Source: an uncultured Bacilli bacterium (lineage in GTDB: Bacteria > Bacillota_I > Bacilli_A > RF39 > UBA660). Taken from it: DNA of 64,000 bases. Numbering within the stretch: the stretch's first letter is position 1; each line of letters begins with the position of its first letter. Positions 43,964 through 53,256 of this stretch are shown here, in pieces. Location: positions 220,722 through 284,721 of the forward strand of contig CAKOHG010000001.1 of assembly GCA_934085565.1 (NCBI GenBank), read 5' to 3'. A program made the position numbers and the translations under genes. Below the pieces are notes generated by a model that did no database searches, had not been told where the DNA came from, and was given only the letters and a program-made list of their open reading frames with translations.

Positions 43964-45232
43964 ATGTTTACAGAGTATGATTATCAAAATGAACCAATTG
44001 TTGATATCGTTAATGAAATGCTAGTGGATGCAGCCAAGAAAAGAGCGAGTGATATCCATATGGACCCTACCCCTGATGTACTAAATATTAGAATTAGGGT
44101 TGATGGCGAACTTATTTTATATGCTAAAGTACCCGCGGCAGTTAAGAAAAATTTAGTAACACGTGTTAAAATTATTTCTGGTATGAATATTACAGAATCA
44201 AGAGTCCCTCAAGATGGGGCTATCAAAATGAGTGTCGATGGCAAAGATCTTGACTTCCGTGTTTCAACACTTCCTATTGTTTATGGTGAAAAAGTGGTTA
44301 TCCGTCTTTTAGACTATTCAGCTACCCAAGCTTCATTAGAAAGTCTTGGTTTTGCGGAAGAAAACTTAAATAAATTAAAAGAAGCTATGAATAAACCAAA
44401 TGGAATTATTCTAGTTACCGGTGCCACTGGTTCTGGTAAATCCACTACGGTATACTCTATTTTACAATCTTTAAACCGTGTGGAAAGAAATATTATCACC
44501 GTCGAAGATCCCGTCGAGATGAAAATTGCAGGAATTAACCAAGTACAAACAATGAGTGAAATCGGGCTTACTTTTGCCAGTGCTCTTCGTTCTATTTTAA
44601 GACAAGACCCTGATATCATTATGATTGGTGAGATTCGTGATAACGAAACTGCTCGTATTGCTGTTCGTGCATCTATCACAGGACACCTTGTTTTATCGAC
44701 TATCCATACCAATAACTCTTTAACAACAATTGAAAGACTTGTTGATATGGATGTTGAAAGATACTTACTTGGTTCTGCTCTAGAAGCTATCGTTTCTCAA
44801 AGACTTTGCAAAAAGCTTTGTCCAAAATGTCGTCGTCCAAGAAAAACAACCGATTATGAAAAAAGAGTTATGAAAGAAGCTTTAAAAATGGACATTGAAA
44901 ACATTTATGAACCTGTTGGTTGTGATGAATGTTATAAAGGCTATAAAGGTCGTATTGCTTTACAAGAAGTTTTAGTATTAAATCAAGAGATAAGAGATGC
45001 CATTGTAAATAATGCAACCAAAGAAGAATTAAGAGTTCTCATTTACGAAAATGGCCATACTTTAAAATTATTAGATGATGGTTTAATTAAAGTCATTAAT
45101 GGTTTAACAAGTTTTGAAGAAGTATTAAGAGTTATTGATATCAAAGATGACTTAGGTGAAGGCGAATCTGATTTAAAAGATGCCTTAATCGGTAGAAAAC
45201 CTTCTAAAACTATTGATGTAGACACTTTATAA
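43964..45232 (+). CDS. pilB: Type IV pilus/type II secretion assembly ATPase, short form
   Basis: 422 residues. Hexameric motor. N2 domain (DIVNEMLVDAAKKRASDIHMDP), Walker A GATGSGKSTT, Asp box TVEDPVE, Walker B LRQDPDIIMIGEIRD, His box THTNNS-like IHTNNSLTT, and a four-Cys zinc loop (CKKLCPKC...CDEC). It lacks the long N1 domain of canonical PilB, as do ComGA-type ATPases, which may be the closer match. A terminator follows. Pairs with the PilC protein. Confidence 0.92.
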   Translation: MFTEYDYQNEPIVDIVNEMLVDAAKKRASDIHMDPTPDVLNIRIRVDGELILYAKVPAAVKKNLVTRVKIISGMNITESRVPQDGAIKMSVDGKDLDFRVSTLPIVYGEKVVIRLLDYSATQASLESLGFAEENLNKLKEAMNKPNGIILVTGATGSGKSTTVYSILQSLNRVERNIITVEDPVEMKIAGINQVQTMSEIGLTFASALRSILRQDPDIIMIGEIRDNETARIAVRASITGHLVLSTIHTNNSLTTIERLVDMDVERYLLGSALEAIVSQRLCKKLCPKCRRPRKTTDYEKRVMKEALKMDIENIYEPVGCDECYKGYKGRIALQEVLVLNQEIRDAIVNNATKEELRVLIYENGHTLKLLDDGLIKVINGLTSFEEVLRVIDIKDDLGEGESDLKDALIGRKPSKTIDVDTL

Positions 45233-45234
45233 AA

Positions 45235-45266
45235 AAGACTTTCCAAAAAAATTGGAAAGTCTTTTT
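45235..45266. terminator. Bidirectional terminator after pilB
   Basis: AAGACTTTCCAA, AAAAA, TTGGAAAGTCTTTTT. Serves pilB and the convergent DUF402 gene. Confidence 0.9.
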
Positions 45267-45774
45267 AAATATCTTCTAAATATTTTGTATAGTCTTTATT
45301 CATATAAGGATTATTATGTTCTTTGATTTCTCTTACTAATTTATCTTTAACTTTATAAATATGATCTAATTTTTCTTTATCAAATTCTTTTTCTTGATAA
45401 GCTTCCAATAGTTCATCTTCATCTAAAATATTAATTTCTCCAAAAGCATATGTCACATCAAGATATAAATCATCATACATAGGAATATGAAATTTTTCAT
45501 CTAAACGCGCATTTTCACATATATCAAAATAATACTCTAGTGGCTTTTTATTAGGGTCTAAAAAGACACGCATAGCATAGCTTTCTTTTTTGGGCACTAC
45601 TTCTAAAACATAATAATTATTATCAATAACAATTAAATTATCTCTAATAATAAACTTTTCAGTACAATCAATAATTTTTTTAACAATAATATAGCAGTCA
45701 TCTTCATCAAAGTACATTTTAAGACGATATTTTGGAATATCTCTTAAATAAGTATTGCTTGTAATTTTTGTTTT
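45265..45774 (-). CDS. DUF402-family protein (Ntdp-like)
   Basis: About 169 residues. DUF402 signs: YYVLEVVPKKESYAMRVFLD, PLEYYFDICENARLD and YDDLYLDVTYAFGEINILDEDELLEAY. Members act as nucleoside tri- and diphosphatases in Gram-positives. The C-terminal half ends in a charged helix. I place the start at a TTG (45774) because AAAGGAG lies 8 nt before it; the ATG at 45783 is flush with that site. Confidence 0.75.
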   Translation of the reverse strand, partial: KTKITSNTYLRDIPKYRLKMYFDEDDCYIIVKKIIDCTEKFIIRDNLIVIDNNYYVLEVVPKKESYAMRVFLDPNKKPLEYYFDICENARLDEKFHIPMYDDLYLDVTYAFGEINILDEDELLEAYQEKEFDKEKLDHIYKVKDKLVREIKEHNNPYMNKDYTKYLEDI

Positions 45775-45855
45775 CAAATGAAACATCTCCTTTGTTAAAT
45801 TATATAAAACCAATCATTAATTGACAACAAAAAAATTACCTATTAAATTATTCAA

Positions 45856-45891
45856 TAAAAAACACATAGAAGACTTCCCTCTATGTGTTTT
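45856..45891 (-). terminator. Terminator after the giant surface protein gene
   Basis: On the minus strand AACACATAGA, loop, TCTATGTGTTTTTT: a ten-pair stem with a T-run. Confidence 0.9.
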
Positions 45892-45903
45892 GTAAATTTG
45901 TTT

Positions 45904-48900
45904 TTAACTTTCGGATAAAATATAAGGATCATCTTTTGAACCAATACCTGATGATAATTTTACAGATGACTTTAGATATACAACAGGCCAAACGGCATCA
46001 TAATCACTGGCATTACCACTGTAAATAATTCCTGATTTAACAATTGTGAATACAGCATAAGACATATCTGTAGCATAATGAGGAGTAAGAGTAAATTGTC
46101 GTGTCTGTTTATAAAGCCAATCGTTGGTTTGACAAGTATTAGTGTTATTCCAAGTAAATAAATCTGTTTCGAGACATTGAGTGCGAGTAGTACCATTGCC
46201 CCCACTTGTAGCATAGCCATAATCACTTGGATACATTAACCCTATTTGCCCCTGCCATATTGTTGTTCTCTCTACCGTATCGTTGCAATATGTCCCAGTT
46301 GTACATAATTTTCCTGTATTATTACTTCTTTCATATTCATAAAGTTTAGATGGTAAACTAAGAGAAGATGTTATATATTTGTTTGTTCCATTACTTCCTG
46401 TATTCCAAAGAGCATTACCAATTAATAATTTTAAATTTTCTTTTAAACCATTATTGGTAAAATCACAAGCTGCCGTTGCATTATTTAATCCTCTATAACA
46501 ATTGCCGGACTTACTATTGTAATACAATGAACCACCTATCGCTTCATTTTCATATCCTGGATTTAATAGTTTCATCAAATCAGCTTGACTCCACTCGTTT
46601 ACACCTTGGCCATTATTTATTGATGATAGAGATGTGTCCCATGAGTAGGATCCTATTGACTCATCGCGAATAAGTTTTAATCTTGTTGCTTTTTTACCTG
46701 TGCCATCATCTATATTTTTAAAAGAGCCAATAATACGCCAATACTCATTATCTATATAAACATAATTATTAGGATTTTCGCCAATATATCTAGCATTTCC
46801 ATCTGGATCATCTGTAGCTATCTCATCACTTTTTGAAGCATTAGAAAGTACACAGTCTGCTGTTCCTCCGCACGATTTCATATCTTCGTTATAATCATTT
46901 TTATCTTTTAAAATATAAGGATCTGTTTTAGAACCGGTTCCTGATACAATTTGGACAGATGATTTTAAATATACAACCGGATTAATTGAACCATTAGCAT
47001 AAGCATAAAAACTACCAATAGACCCCCCTGCTCCTATATGGGAAACACCGTAAGAATTAGAAGTTGATTGAATAGCTGTCATACACCATTTCCAATCCGT
47101 TTTATTATAAATCCAATCATTGGATTTACATATATAATTTTCACTTTTATTCCAATTATATAATTCCAGAGATAAGCATTGTTTTCTATTGTTTGTGTTA
47201 GAACTAAATGTTGCGTACCCATAATCACTTGGATATAATAATCCTATCTTACCTTGCCATGTTGTTATTCTTTCTACTGTATCATTACAATAACTTCCAG
47301 TTGTACATATTTTCTCAATAACATTACTTCTTTCGGCATTATAAAAATGATTAGATAAACCTTTTTCGGATGTGGACCATCCATCGTTGCCAATATTTCC
47401 TGTATTCCATATTGCATCTCCAATTAAATTTTTCAGATCATTTTTTAATCCTACTTTAGTGAAATCACAACTGCTACTAGTATTAGATGTTCCATTATAA
47501 CAATTACCTGATTCACTATAATAATATAAAGAGCCGCCCACAGATTCTGTCAAATAACCAGGATTTAATAATTTCATAATATCCGATTGACTCCACTCAT
47601 TAACACCATAACCACTATTAACAGTCGAATCAGATGTATCCCAGGAAAATTCACCAATAGATTCATCACGGATAAGCTTTAATCTCGTTTCTTTTGTTCC
47701 TGTGCCATCATCTATATTTTTAAAAGAGCCTATAATACGCCAATACTCATTATCTATATAAACATAATTATTAGGATTTTCGCCAACATATCTAGCATTA
47801 CCATCTGGATCATCTGTAGCTATCTCATCACTTTTAGAAGCATTAGAAAGAACACAGTCTGCTGTTCCTCCACATTCTGAAAGATCGCGATTATATTCAT
47901 CTTCTAATTGTATTTCATACGGTTCTTCTTTTGTTCCTTCTCCATTAACAATCAAATTTTTCACTTTTAGATAAACTGTCGGACGAACGCCATAATGATT
48001 GGAAACATAGTGACTATCAACGAAACCATCGGATGTAACACGAATAGCATAATAATCATGATCTATGCGTGAAGTTAAAGTCCATTGATTTAAATTAGAT
48101 TCATAAATCCAATTATTATTAAAACAATCTGAGGTAGACGTATTGCTACTCCATGTATACAATGCATTTTTTAAACATGATGATCTTGAAGATGAGTTTC
48201 CACCACTTGTGGCATAACCGTAATCACTAGGGTATATCAAACCTACTTTGCCAGTCCATACGGTCGCATTTCCACTAAAAGTATTTGAACTTCTTTCATA
48301 TGAATACCAATGACTTACTAATCCATTTGAAGCACTATTATAAGCTGATGTACCTCCTAGATTCCACGTTACAGTATCAATTTGTCTCTTAGAATCTGAT
48401 GTTAGACCATTATTTGTAAAATCACAAGCTATTGTGGTACCATTTGGACCGTATGGACAGTTTCCACTTTCACGGTTGTAATAGACTCCACTATTCAAAA
48501 TATCTTTTAATGAACTAGCCGTCCAATTATTAAGGCCATAACTATTTGTAGAATTAGAGGTGTTATCCCAACTATAAAAACCTATAGAACTTTCATGAAT
48601 TAATTTTACTCTTTGTCCTTCTGGGGTATTTAATATACCTATAATCCTCCAGCCAGCAGTTTCTCCATTAAATGTAACATAATTACATGGATTAGCTCCC
48701 ACATACCTTAAATTGTTATCACTTGTTCCATCATAAGCTAAGGTATAATCACAAGTATCACTTGTTTTACCTGGAACCGTATAAACGTCTGTAGAGCTAG
48801 AATCTGCCCCACTTACTAAATTGCTGATAAAGGTTGTTGCACGTTCTGGATAAATCGTGCTTTGTTCTAATTCTTCTGTTTCTGATAAGTTTCCTGCTTC

Positions 48901-50763
48901 ATCTTCTACTTTTAAAGCCAAATGATATGTTCCTTTATCTAAATTAGTAAAGGTATAACTTGCTGTTTTGCTTGTTACATAAGTAGTACCGCCATCTTTA
49001 CTATAGTAATAAGTGGCAATTCCACTTCCTTCGTCATCAGATCCTTTGGCACTGACTGTAATATTGGTTCCAGAAACAGTAGCGTTTATTTTAGCATTAG
49101 GTTTAATACCATCTACAAAATAGCTTTCTGAGCAAGTTGTATTAGAAACATTTCCTACCTTGTCTGTACTGTTTACACATACTTTTTGTGATAAAGAATT
49201 GGTTCCTAAAGAAACAGTAAATTCATTATTATTAATCGTTGCCTCTTTATCTGGCGTACAACTTTCTTCTGTTGTTACACAATATTTTCCACTTGAAACA
49301 CCACTTTGATTGTCTGTTAAAGTGGCTTTAACAGTTAAAGATTGATACCAATTATTTTCTCCTAAAACACTTGACTCAATATCAAAGTTTTGACTTGGTG
49401 ATTGTTTGTCTATTTTATCTATTGTAATTTCTTTGTAAGAAATATGTCCATAGGCATCTTTAGCATAAATATAGTAAGTTCCATTTTCGGTAACCTCATA
49501 CGTTAAATCTTCTTCTAAACGATTATCTAAAGAAATATAATCGGTAGGTTCTTTTTGACTGGTCATAATTTGATAACCAGCTAAACCTGATACATCATCA
49601 GTTAAATGAATTTTTATAATATCTTTAATACCCCATTCTGTTAAAGTATTTGATAAGGTAATCGTTGGAGATGTTTTATCAATTTTATCTACTACGATAG
49701 TTTTATAACTTATATTGCCTACTTTATCTTTGCTCCATACGTAGTAAATATCGTTTTCAGTAATTTCTTTTTCTAGTGTATCTGTATAAGTTAGCCAACT
49801 ATCAGGTTCTTCTTTGCTAGTCGTTATCTGATAACTATCTACTCCACTTTTTTCATCTTTTAAACTAATGGTTAAAGTATAACTTTCTTGGTTATTTGTT
49901 GTTTCTATATTAATTTCTGGAGAGGTTTGATCTAATTTATCAGGTGTAATTTCTATTGTTTTTACATTACCTATTTCATCTTTGACATATAAAGTGTAAT
50001 TCTTTTCTTCTGTAAAATCATAATTAAATTCAACTTCTTTACTTGGAGTAACACTTGTCCAATTTTGATTATTAAAACTATATTCGATGATATTTTTATT
50101 GGTACTTGTAATATCGATCATGAAAGTTTCTTTTTCTTTGGAATAACCCTCATTCTGACTAGTTGCAATAATGGTAATATCATTAGCTAAGTTTTCTTCT
50201 TCGATATAAGAGGTATTTACAGTTATCTTACTTTCAAAAGTAGCGTTCATGACTTCATCAATGGCTGGAGTTTCACTATCCATCCAAAGTTTTAATTCAT
50301 AGGTGGCTTCTTCATCAGGTTTTAAAGAACCACTTGTTAATTTAAAGGAACTCGTGGCATTAGAAATAGTTGTCTTTACTTCTTCATAGGTATTTAAGAC
50401 TTTGGGAGTACTATCATTTAAGGATACCTTGATGTATTTATTAGGCATATGTTTGATATCACTACTGGATAAGATATCTTCTAAATTCACTTCATAGGTA
50501 GCTATGGTATTACATGTGTTTTTAATCGTAAAAGAATATCCTTTTTCTTTTAACCCCTCTTCATCTTCAGTAGGAACAATATTATCTAAAATTAAACTAT
50601 CCGTATTATCTGTATAAGTTAAAGAAAAACAGTTAGTTCCTGCAGCATTGAAATCTTTTTGAGTCTTATTAAATTGCCAATAAGCATAAGAAAGACTAAT
50701 AGATGTTACAAGGATTAATAAAACAATAAATATACCCAATTTCTTTTTATTCATCCCTATCAT
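45904..50763 (-). CDS. Giant modular surface protein, SipW/TasA-like head and three repeat modules
   Basis: 1619 residues. Signal or anchor helix (LGIFIVLLILVTSISLSYAYW), then a camelysin/TasA-like region (about 30-190), Ig-like beta domains (about 195-640) with repeated DKTSP starts, and three related modules (about 640-950, 960-1290, 1295-1619). Each module carries an RY-x-G-x-NP-x-NYV, WRIIG, R-x-KLI-x-ESIG-x-x-SWD and YPSDYGYAT series, and ends with a G-x-G-S/T-K-x-x-PY unit. Many cysteines. No sortase motif seen. It is transcribed from a promoter facing an XRE regulator and ends in a strong terminator. Probably an envelope-exposed or filament protein; ligand unknown. Confidence 0.8.
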   Translation of the reverse strand: MIGMNKKKLGIFIVLLILVTSISLSYAYWQFNKTQKDFNAAGTNCFSLTYTDNTDSLILDNIVPTEDEEGLKEKGYSFTIKNTCNTIATYEVNLEDILSSSDIKHMPNKYIKVSLNDSTPKVLNTYEEVKTTISNATSSFKLTSGSLKPDEEATYELKLWMDSETPAIDEVMNATFESKITVNTSYIEEENLANDITIIATSQNEGYSKEKETFMIDITSTNKNIIEYSFNNQNWTSVTPSKEVEFNYDFTEEKNYTLYVKDEIGNVKTIEITPDKLDQTSPEINIETTNNQESYTLTISLKDEKSGVDSYQITTSKEEPDSWLTYTDTLEKEITENDIYYVWSKDKVGNISYKTIVVDKIDKTSPTITLSNTLTEWGIKDIIKIHLTDDVSGLAGYQIMTSQKEPTDYISLDNRLEEDLTYEVTENGTYYIYAKDAYGHISYKEITIDKIDKQSPSQNFDIESSVLGENNWYQSLTVKATLTDNQSGVSSGKYCVTTEESCTPDKEATINNNEFTVSLGTNSLSQKVCVNSTDKVGNVSNTTCSESYFVDGIKPNAKINATVSGTNITVSAKGSDDEGSGIATYYYSKDGGTTYVTSKTASYTFTNLDKGTYHLALKVEDEAGNLSETEELEQSTIYPERATTFISNLVSGADSSSTDVYTVPGKTSDTCDYTLAYDGTSDNNLRYVGANPCNYVTFNGETAGWRIIGILNTPEGQRVKLIHESSIGFYSWDNTSNSTNSYGLNNWTASSLKDILNSGVYYNRESGNCPYGPNGTTIACDFTNNGLTSDSKRQIDTVTWNLGGTSAYNSASNGLVSHWYSYERSSNTFSGNATVWTGKVGLIYPSDYGYATSGGNSSSRSSCLKNALYTWSSNTSTSDCFNNNWIYESNLNQWTLTSRIDHDYYAIRVTSDGFVDSHYVSNHYGVRPTVYLKVKNLIVNGEGTKEEPYEIQLEDEYNRDLSECGGTADCVLSNASKSDEIATDDPDGNARYVGENPNNYVYIDNEYWRIIGSFKNIDDGTGTKETRLKLIRDESIGEFSWDTSDSTVNSGYGVNEWSQSDIMKLLNPGYLTESVGGSLYYYSESGNCYNGTSNTSSSCDFTKVGLKNDLKNLIGDAIWNTGNIGNDGWSTSEKGLSNHFYNAERSNVIEKICTTGSYCNDTVERITTWQGKIGLLYPSDYGYATFSSNTNNRKQCLSLELYNWNKSENYICKSNDWIYNKTDWKWCMTAIQSTSNSYGVSHIGAGGSIGSFYAYANGSINPVVYLKSSVQIVSGTGSKTDPYILKDKNDYNEDMKSCGGTADCVLSNASKSDEIATDDPDGNARYIGENPNNYVYIDNEYWRIIGSFKNIDDGTGKKATRLKLIRDESIGSYSWDTSLSSINNGQGVNEWSQADLMKLLNPGYENEAIGGSLYYNSKSGNCYRGLNNATAACDFTNNGLKENLKLLIGNALWNTGSNGTNKYITSSLSLPSKLYEYERSNNTGKLCTTGTYCNDTVERTTIWQGQIGLMYPSDYGYATSGGNGTTRTQCLETDLFTWNNTNTCQTNDWLYKQTRQFTLTPHYATDMSYAVFTIVKSGIIYSGNASDYDAVWPVVYLKSSVKLSSGIGSKDDPYILSES
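46697..46869. repeat. Intragenic direct repeat, copy 2 (module 3)
   Basis: 173 bases matching 47699-47871 with about five mismatches, 1002 bases (334 codons) apart. Encodes the CGGTADCVLSNASKSDEI to DDGTG part of a module. The identity is higher than in the rest of the modules. Confidence 0.9.
47699..47871. repeat. Intragenic direct repeat, copy 1 (module 2)
   Basis: Partner of 46697-46869, in frame. Recent duplication or gene conversion between modules of the surface protein gene. Confidence 0.9.
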
Positions 50764-50778
50764 CTACTTTCTTTTATA

Positions 50779-50807
50779 ATTTTACAACACATGTGTTCAC
50801 TAGTCAA
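50779..50807 (-). promoter_or_regulatory. Promoter of the giant surface protein gene
   Basis: On the minus strand TTGACT (50807-50802), 17-base spacer, TAAAAT (50784-50779), giving a short leader to the ATG at 50763 or 50754. The spacer holds a perfect palindrome. Confidence 0.8.
50786..50797. promoter_or_regulatory. Candidate operator palindrome AACACATGTGTT
   Basis: Perfect 12-base palindrome inside the -35/-10 spacer of the surface gene promoter. A looser AACA-TTTC-TGTT follows at 50806-50817. Next to a divergent XRE gene, so it may be the regulator's site; this is inference. Confidence 0.55.
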
Positions 50808-50850
50808 CATTTCTGTTGTTAATCATAGTATAAACGTATTAGGAGGTTTT

Positions 50851-51090
50851 ATGTATTATACCCAAAGATTACAATGGATTAGAGACTGTCGAAATATTAG
50901 TCAAAAAGATTTAGCTGAAGCCATTGGTTTAAAGCAACAGCAATATGCTCGTTATGAAAAAGGTGTAAATATGATGCCAGTAAGTTATTTAATAAAAATA
51001 TGCAAATATTTAGATGTTTCCGCAGACTATATCCTTGGATTAACAGACGAAGAAAAAAGTTATTCTACTACTACATCCGTAATAAAATAA
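50851..51090 (+). CDS. XRE-family transcription regulator
   Basis: 79 residues, one HTH_3 domain (LQWIRDCRNISQKDLAEAIGLKQQQYARYEKG...LIKICKYLDVSADYILG). Tail of about 14 residues. The ATG at 50851 follows AGGAGG by 6 nt; the upstream frame to 50791 is not needed. Divergent from the surface protein gene with a palindrome between them, so self-control and control of that gene are likely. Its end overlaps the convergent GDPD gene by 31 bases. Confidence 0.85.
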   Translation: MYYTQRLQWIRDCRNISQKDLAEAIGLKQQQYARYEKGVNMMPVSYLIKICKYLDVSADYILGLTDEEKSYSTTTSVIK

Positions 51091-51671
51091 CTTTTTTTAT
51101 ATTCTTTCGTTAATTTTTCTAAATTGTGAATACCATAAATAAAAACTTCTTTATTTTGGCAAGTAAAATAATTTTCTAAATTAGGAGTCATGATATTCTC
51201 TAGTAGACATATAAAATCATAGTTTTGATAATCATTTTCACTATTTAATACATAATTTAAAACTCCAACTTTTATTTTTAAATTTTTTAGAGAAAGATTA
51301 TTTATAATCTTATTATAAAAACTCATAACATAAATATTTTGATAATCATATTTTTGAAGAATTATACTTAACCGATTAATATCACAATTTATCTCTTTTA
51401 TTTCCAGTATCATAATTTTATTTGTTTTCAATTTTAAAACATTTTCTAAAGTTGGCAAATTATCTTTTTTAAATTCTTTATAATTTGTTAAAGAAATAAT
51501 TTTACCCTTATAAATCGGATTATGACATATTACAAAAATATGATCTTTAGTGGTTCGTACATCACATTCAAAACCACTATAAAAAGAATTATTAATACTT
51601 TTTTCAAAAGCTTCTAAAGTATTTTCAGAAGCTTCTTTTTTTAAACCGCGATGGGCAATTAAATGATTCAT
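51060..51671 (-). CDS. Glycerophosphodiester phosphodiesterase, short
   Basis: 203 residues. GDPD motifs: IAHRGLKKEASENTLEAF (catalytic His and the EN pair), FECDVRTTKDHIFVICHNP (metal ExD and second His), and MILEIKE. Shorter than the usual 230-250 residues; the C-terminal GVDGIITD region reads KEVFIYGIHNLEKL then SYFITDVV. Cytoplasmic, no signal. Breaks down glycerophosphodiesters to glycerol-3-phosphate (family knowledge). Confidence 0.85.
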   Translation of the reverse strand: MNHLIAHRGLKKEASENTLEAFEKSINNSFYSGFECDVRTTKDHIFVICHNPIYKGKIISLTNYKEFKKDNLPTLENVLKLKTNKIMILEIKEINCDINRLSIILQKYDYQNIYVMSFYNKIINNLSLKNLKIKVGVLNYVLNSENDYQNYDFICLLENIMTPNLENYFTCQNKEVFIYGIHNLEKLTKEYKKSYFITDVVVE

Positions 51672-51696
51672 AGTAAATCATATGAAAAAAGTGATT

Positions 51697-52122
51697 TTAT
51701 AAAACAATAAATTTAAATAAGATCACAATAATAAAAAAGCACGCGAGAGAAACATATAGTTTTAAATGAGGAATTTCTTTTGGTTTTTCATCTTCTTCAT
51801 ATGTTTCTTTAAAAACAGGAGTAGCTTCTTCTTTTTTATTTATGTAAAAAACATAATTTTCTTCACTGTGATCCGAATTTAAAACATGCAAAGTAGTTTT
51901 ATTGTCTTCTTTTAAAATATCCAAGGTTGCATCTTTATCTTTTAAATCATAGGAAAGTTTTAAGTCCTCTTCATTATCATTTAAAGTAACCGAGTATAAA
52001 TTATTATCTTTGTTAAAAGGAATAGAAAGAGTTCCATTTAAAACTTCTAAATCTGTGATACTTTCTGCCAATACTATAGTTGGTAAGAAAAAGCAAAATA
52101 AAAAGAATAAGATTTTTTTCAT
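51697..52122 (-). CDS. Membrane-anchored cadherin-like beta-sandwich protein
   Basis: About 141 residues. Signal peptide (KKILFFLFCFFLPTIVLA), one beta domain (LEVLNGTLSIPFNKDNNLYSVTL to VFYINKKEE) like the Cadherin-like beta-sandwich family, and a C-terminal membrane helix (LYVSLACFFIIVILFKFIVL). The ATG at 52122 is favoured; the longer start at 52131 adds three residues. Function unknown. Confidence 0.75.
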   Translation of the reverse strand: MKKILFFLFCFFLPTIVLAESITDLEVLNGTLSIPFNKDNNLYSVTLNDNEEDLKLSYDLKDKDATLDILKEDNKTTLHVLNSDHSEENYVFYINKKEEATPVFKETYEEDEKPKEIPHLKLYVSLACFFIIVILFKFIVL

Positions 52123-52170
52123 TAAGGTCACCTACTTTTAAGGTTTCCTTTTTTTCTTATTCTATACCTT

Positions 52171-53256
52171 TTAAATCATTTTTAATAAAATTTCATTCAT
52201 AATATAAAATTTATCTTTAGGTATAAAGATGTATCCCTCCTCTTCCTTTAAGTCTTTATTTTTCAAAAGAGGTTTAATAGGATAACAATCTTCCATATTT
52301 CTGCCAAATTTTCGTTTAAATTTTTCAAGAGATACGCCTTCACATTTTCGAAATCCTAACATAAGTTCATTATCCATGACATCTTTTAAAGATAGTATTT
52401 CTTGTTCACCATGGTAAAAACCATCAAGATAATTTTTTAGACTTTTAGTATTCGTATAACGAATATCATCAATGTAACCACTGGCTCCTAAGCCAAAACC
52501 GTAATATTCTTCGTTATTCCAATAAGTTAAATTATGCTTTGACTCATAACCTTCTTTAGCAAAATTAGATACTTCATAATGACGGTAGCCTTTCTTTTCA
52601 AGTGTCTTAATAATCGTTTTATACATTAAAGCATCCATATCTTCACTGATAGGTTTTATTCTTTTTTGATAAAGCATCGTATGAGGTTCAATCATCAAAC
52701 TATAAGTACTAATATGATCAGGTTCTAATTTTAAAAACATGGTAAGATCTTTTTTTAAAATAGAAAGATCTTCTGTTGGTAAAGCATACATTAAATCAAT
52801 ATTCACATTATTAAATCCTAGTTTACGAATTAAAGCCATTTTTTCTTCAGCTTCTTCTAAGGTGTGTTTTCGATTCAAAAAATAAAGATTGTCTTCATTA
52901 AAAGATTGAATTCCAATGCTTAAACGATTAACGCCATTTAACTTTAAAAGATAAAGTATTTCTTCTGTAATATCATCCAAATTGCATTCAAAAGTAAATT
53001 CAATTTGAGAACTTAAATGAAAGTTATGACAAATTTCTAATAATTTTTTTATTTGACTTAAAGATAAACAAGAAGGAGTTCCACCACCTATATAAATTGT
53101 TTTAATTTCATCATCTAAATAACGATCTAAAATTTCCTCATTTAATTTATCTAAATAAAGATCCGCCCAATCTTTCTTATAAAGTAACTTGCAAAAATCA
53201 CAATAAGAACAAATATTTCTACAAAAAGGAATATGAATATAAACACTTTTACTCAT
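52171..53256 (-). CDS. hemW: HemW-like radical SAM protein (heme chaperone family)
   Basis: 361 residues. YIHIPFCRNICSYCDF (C-x3-C-x2-CDF), IYIGGGTPSCLS, RLSIGIQSFNEDNL, NVNIDLMYALPTED, and a C-terminal HemN_C region. The C-x-x-C-D-F without the extra N-terminal HemN sequence points to HemW. It overlaps the HTH protein gene upstream by 4 bases and sits in the lepA-hemW neighbourhood known from Bacillus. Confidence 0.9.
   Translation of the reverse strand: MSKSVYIHIPFCRNICSYCDFCKLLYKKDWADLYLDKLNEEILDRYLDDEIKTIYIGGGTPSCLSLSQIKKLLEICHNFHLSSQIEFTFECNLDDITEEILYLLKLNGVNRLSIGIQSFNEDNLYFLNRKHTLEEAEEKMALIRKLGFNNVNIDLMYALPTEDLSILKKDLTMFLKLEPDHISTYSLMIEPHTMLYQKRIKPISEDMDALMYKTIIKTLEKKGYRHYEVSNFAKEGYESKHNLTYWNNEEYYGFGLGASGYIDDIRYTNTKSLKNYLDGFYHGEQEILSLKDVMDNELMLGFRKCEGVSLEKFKRKFGRNMEDCYPIKPLLKNKDLKEEEGYIFIPKDKFYIMNEILLKMI

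Noticed and set aside
44314..44712. Antisense frame of 132 codons in pilB
   Set aside because: Shadow of the well-supported pilB frame; no initiation signal.
45904..50763. CRISPR-like or tandem short repeats in the surface gene
   Set aside because: The repeats are two long coding copies with in-frame spacing; no short regular repeat-spacer pattern.
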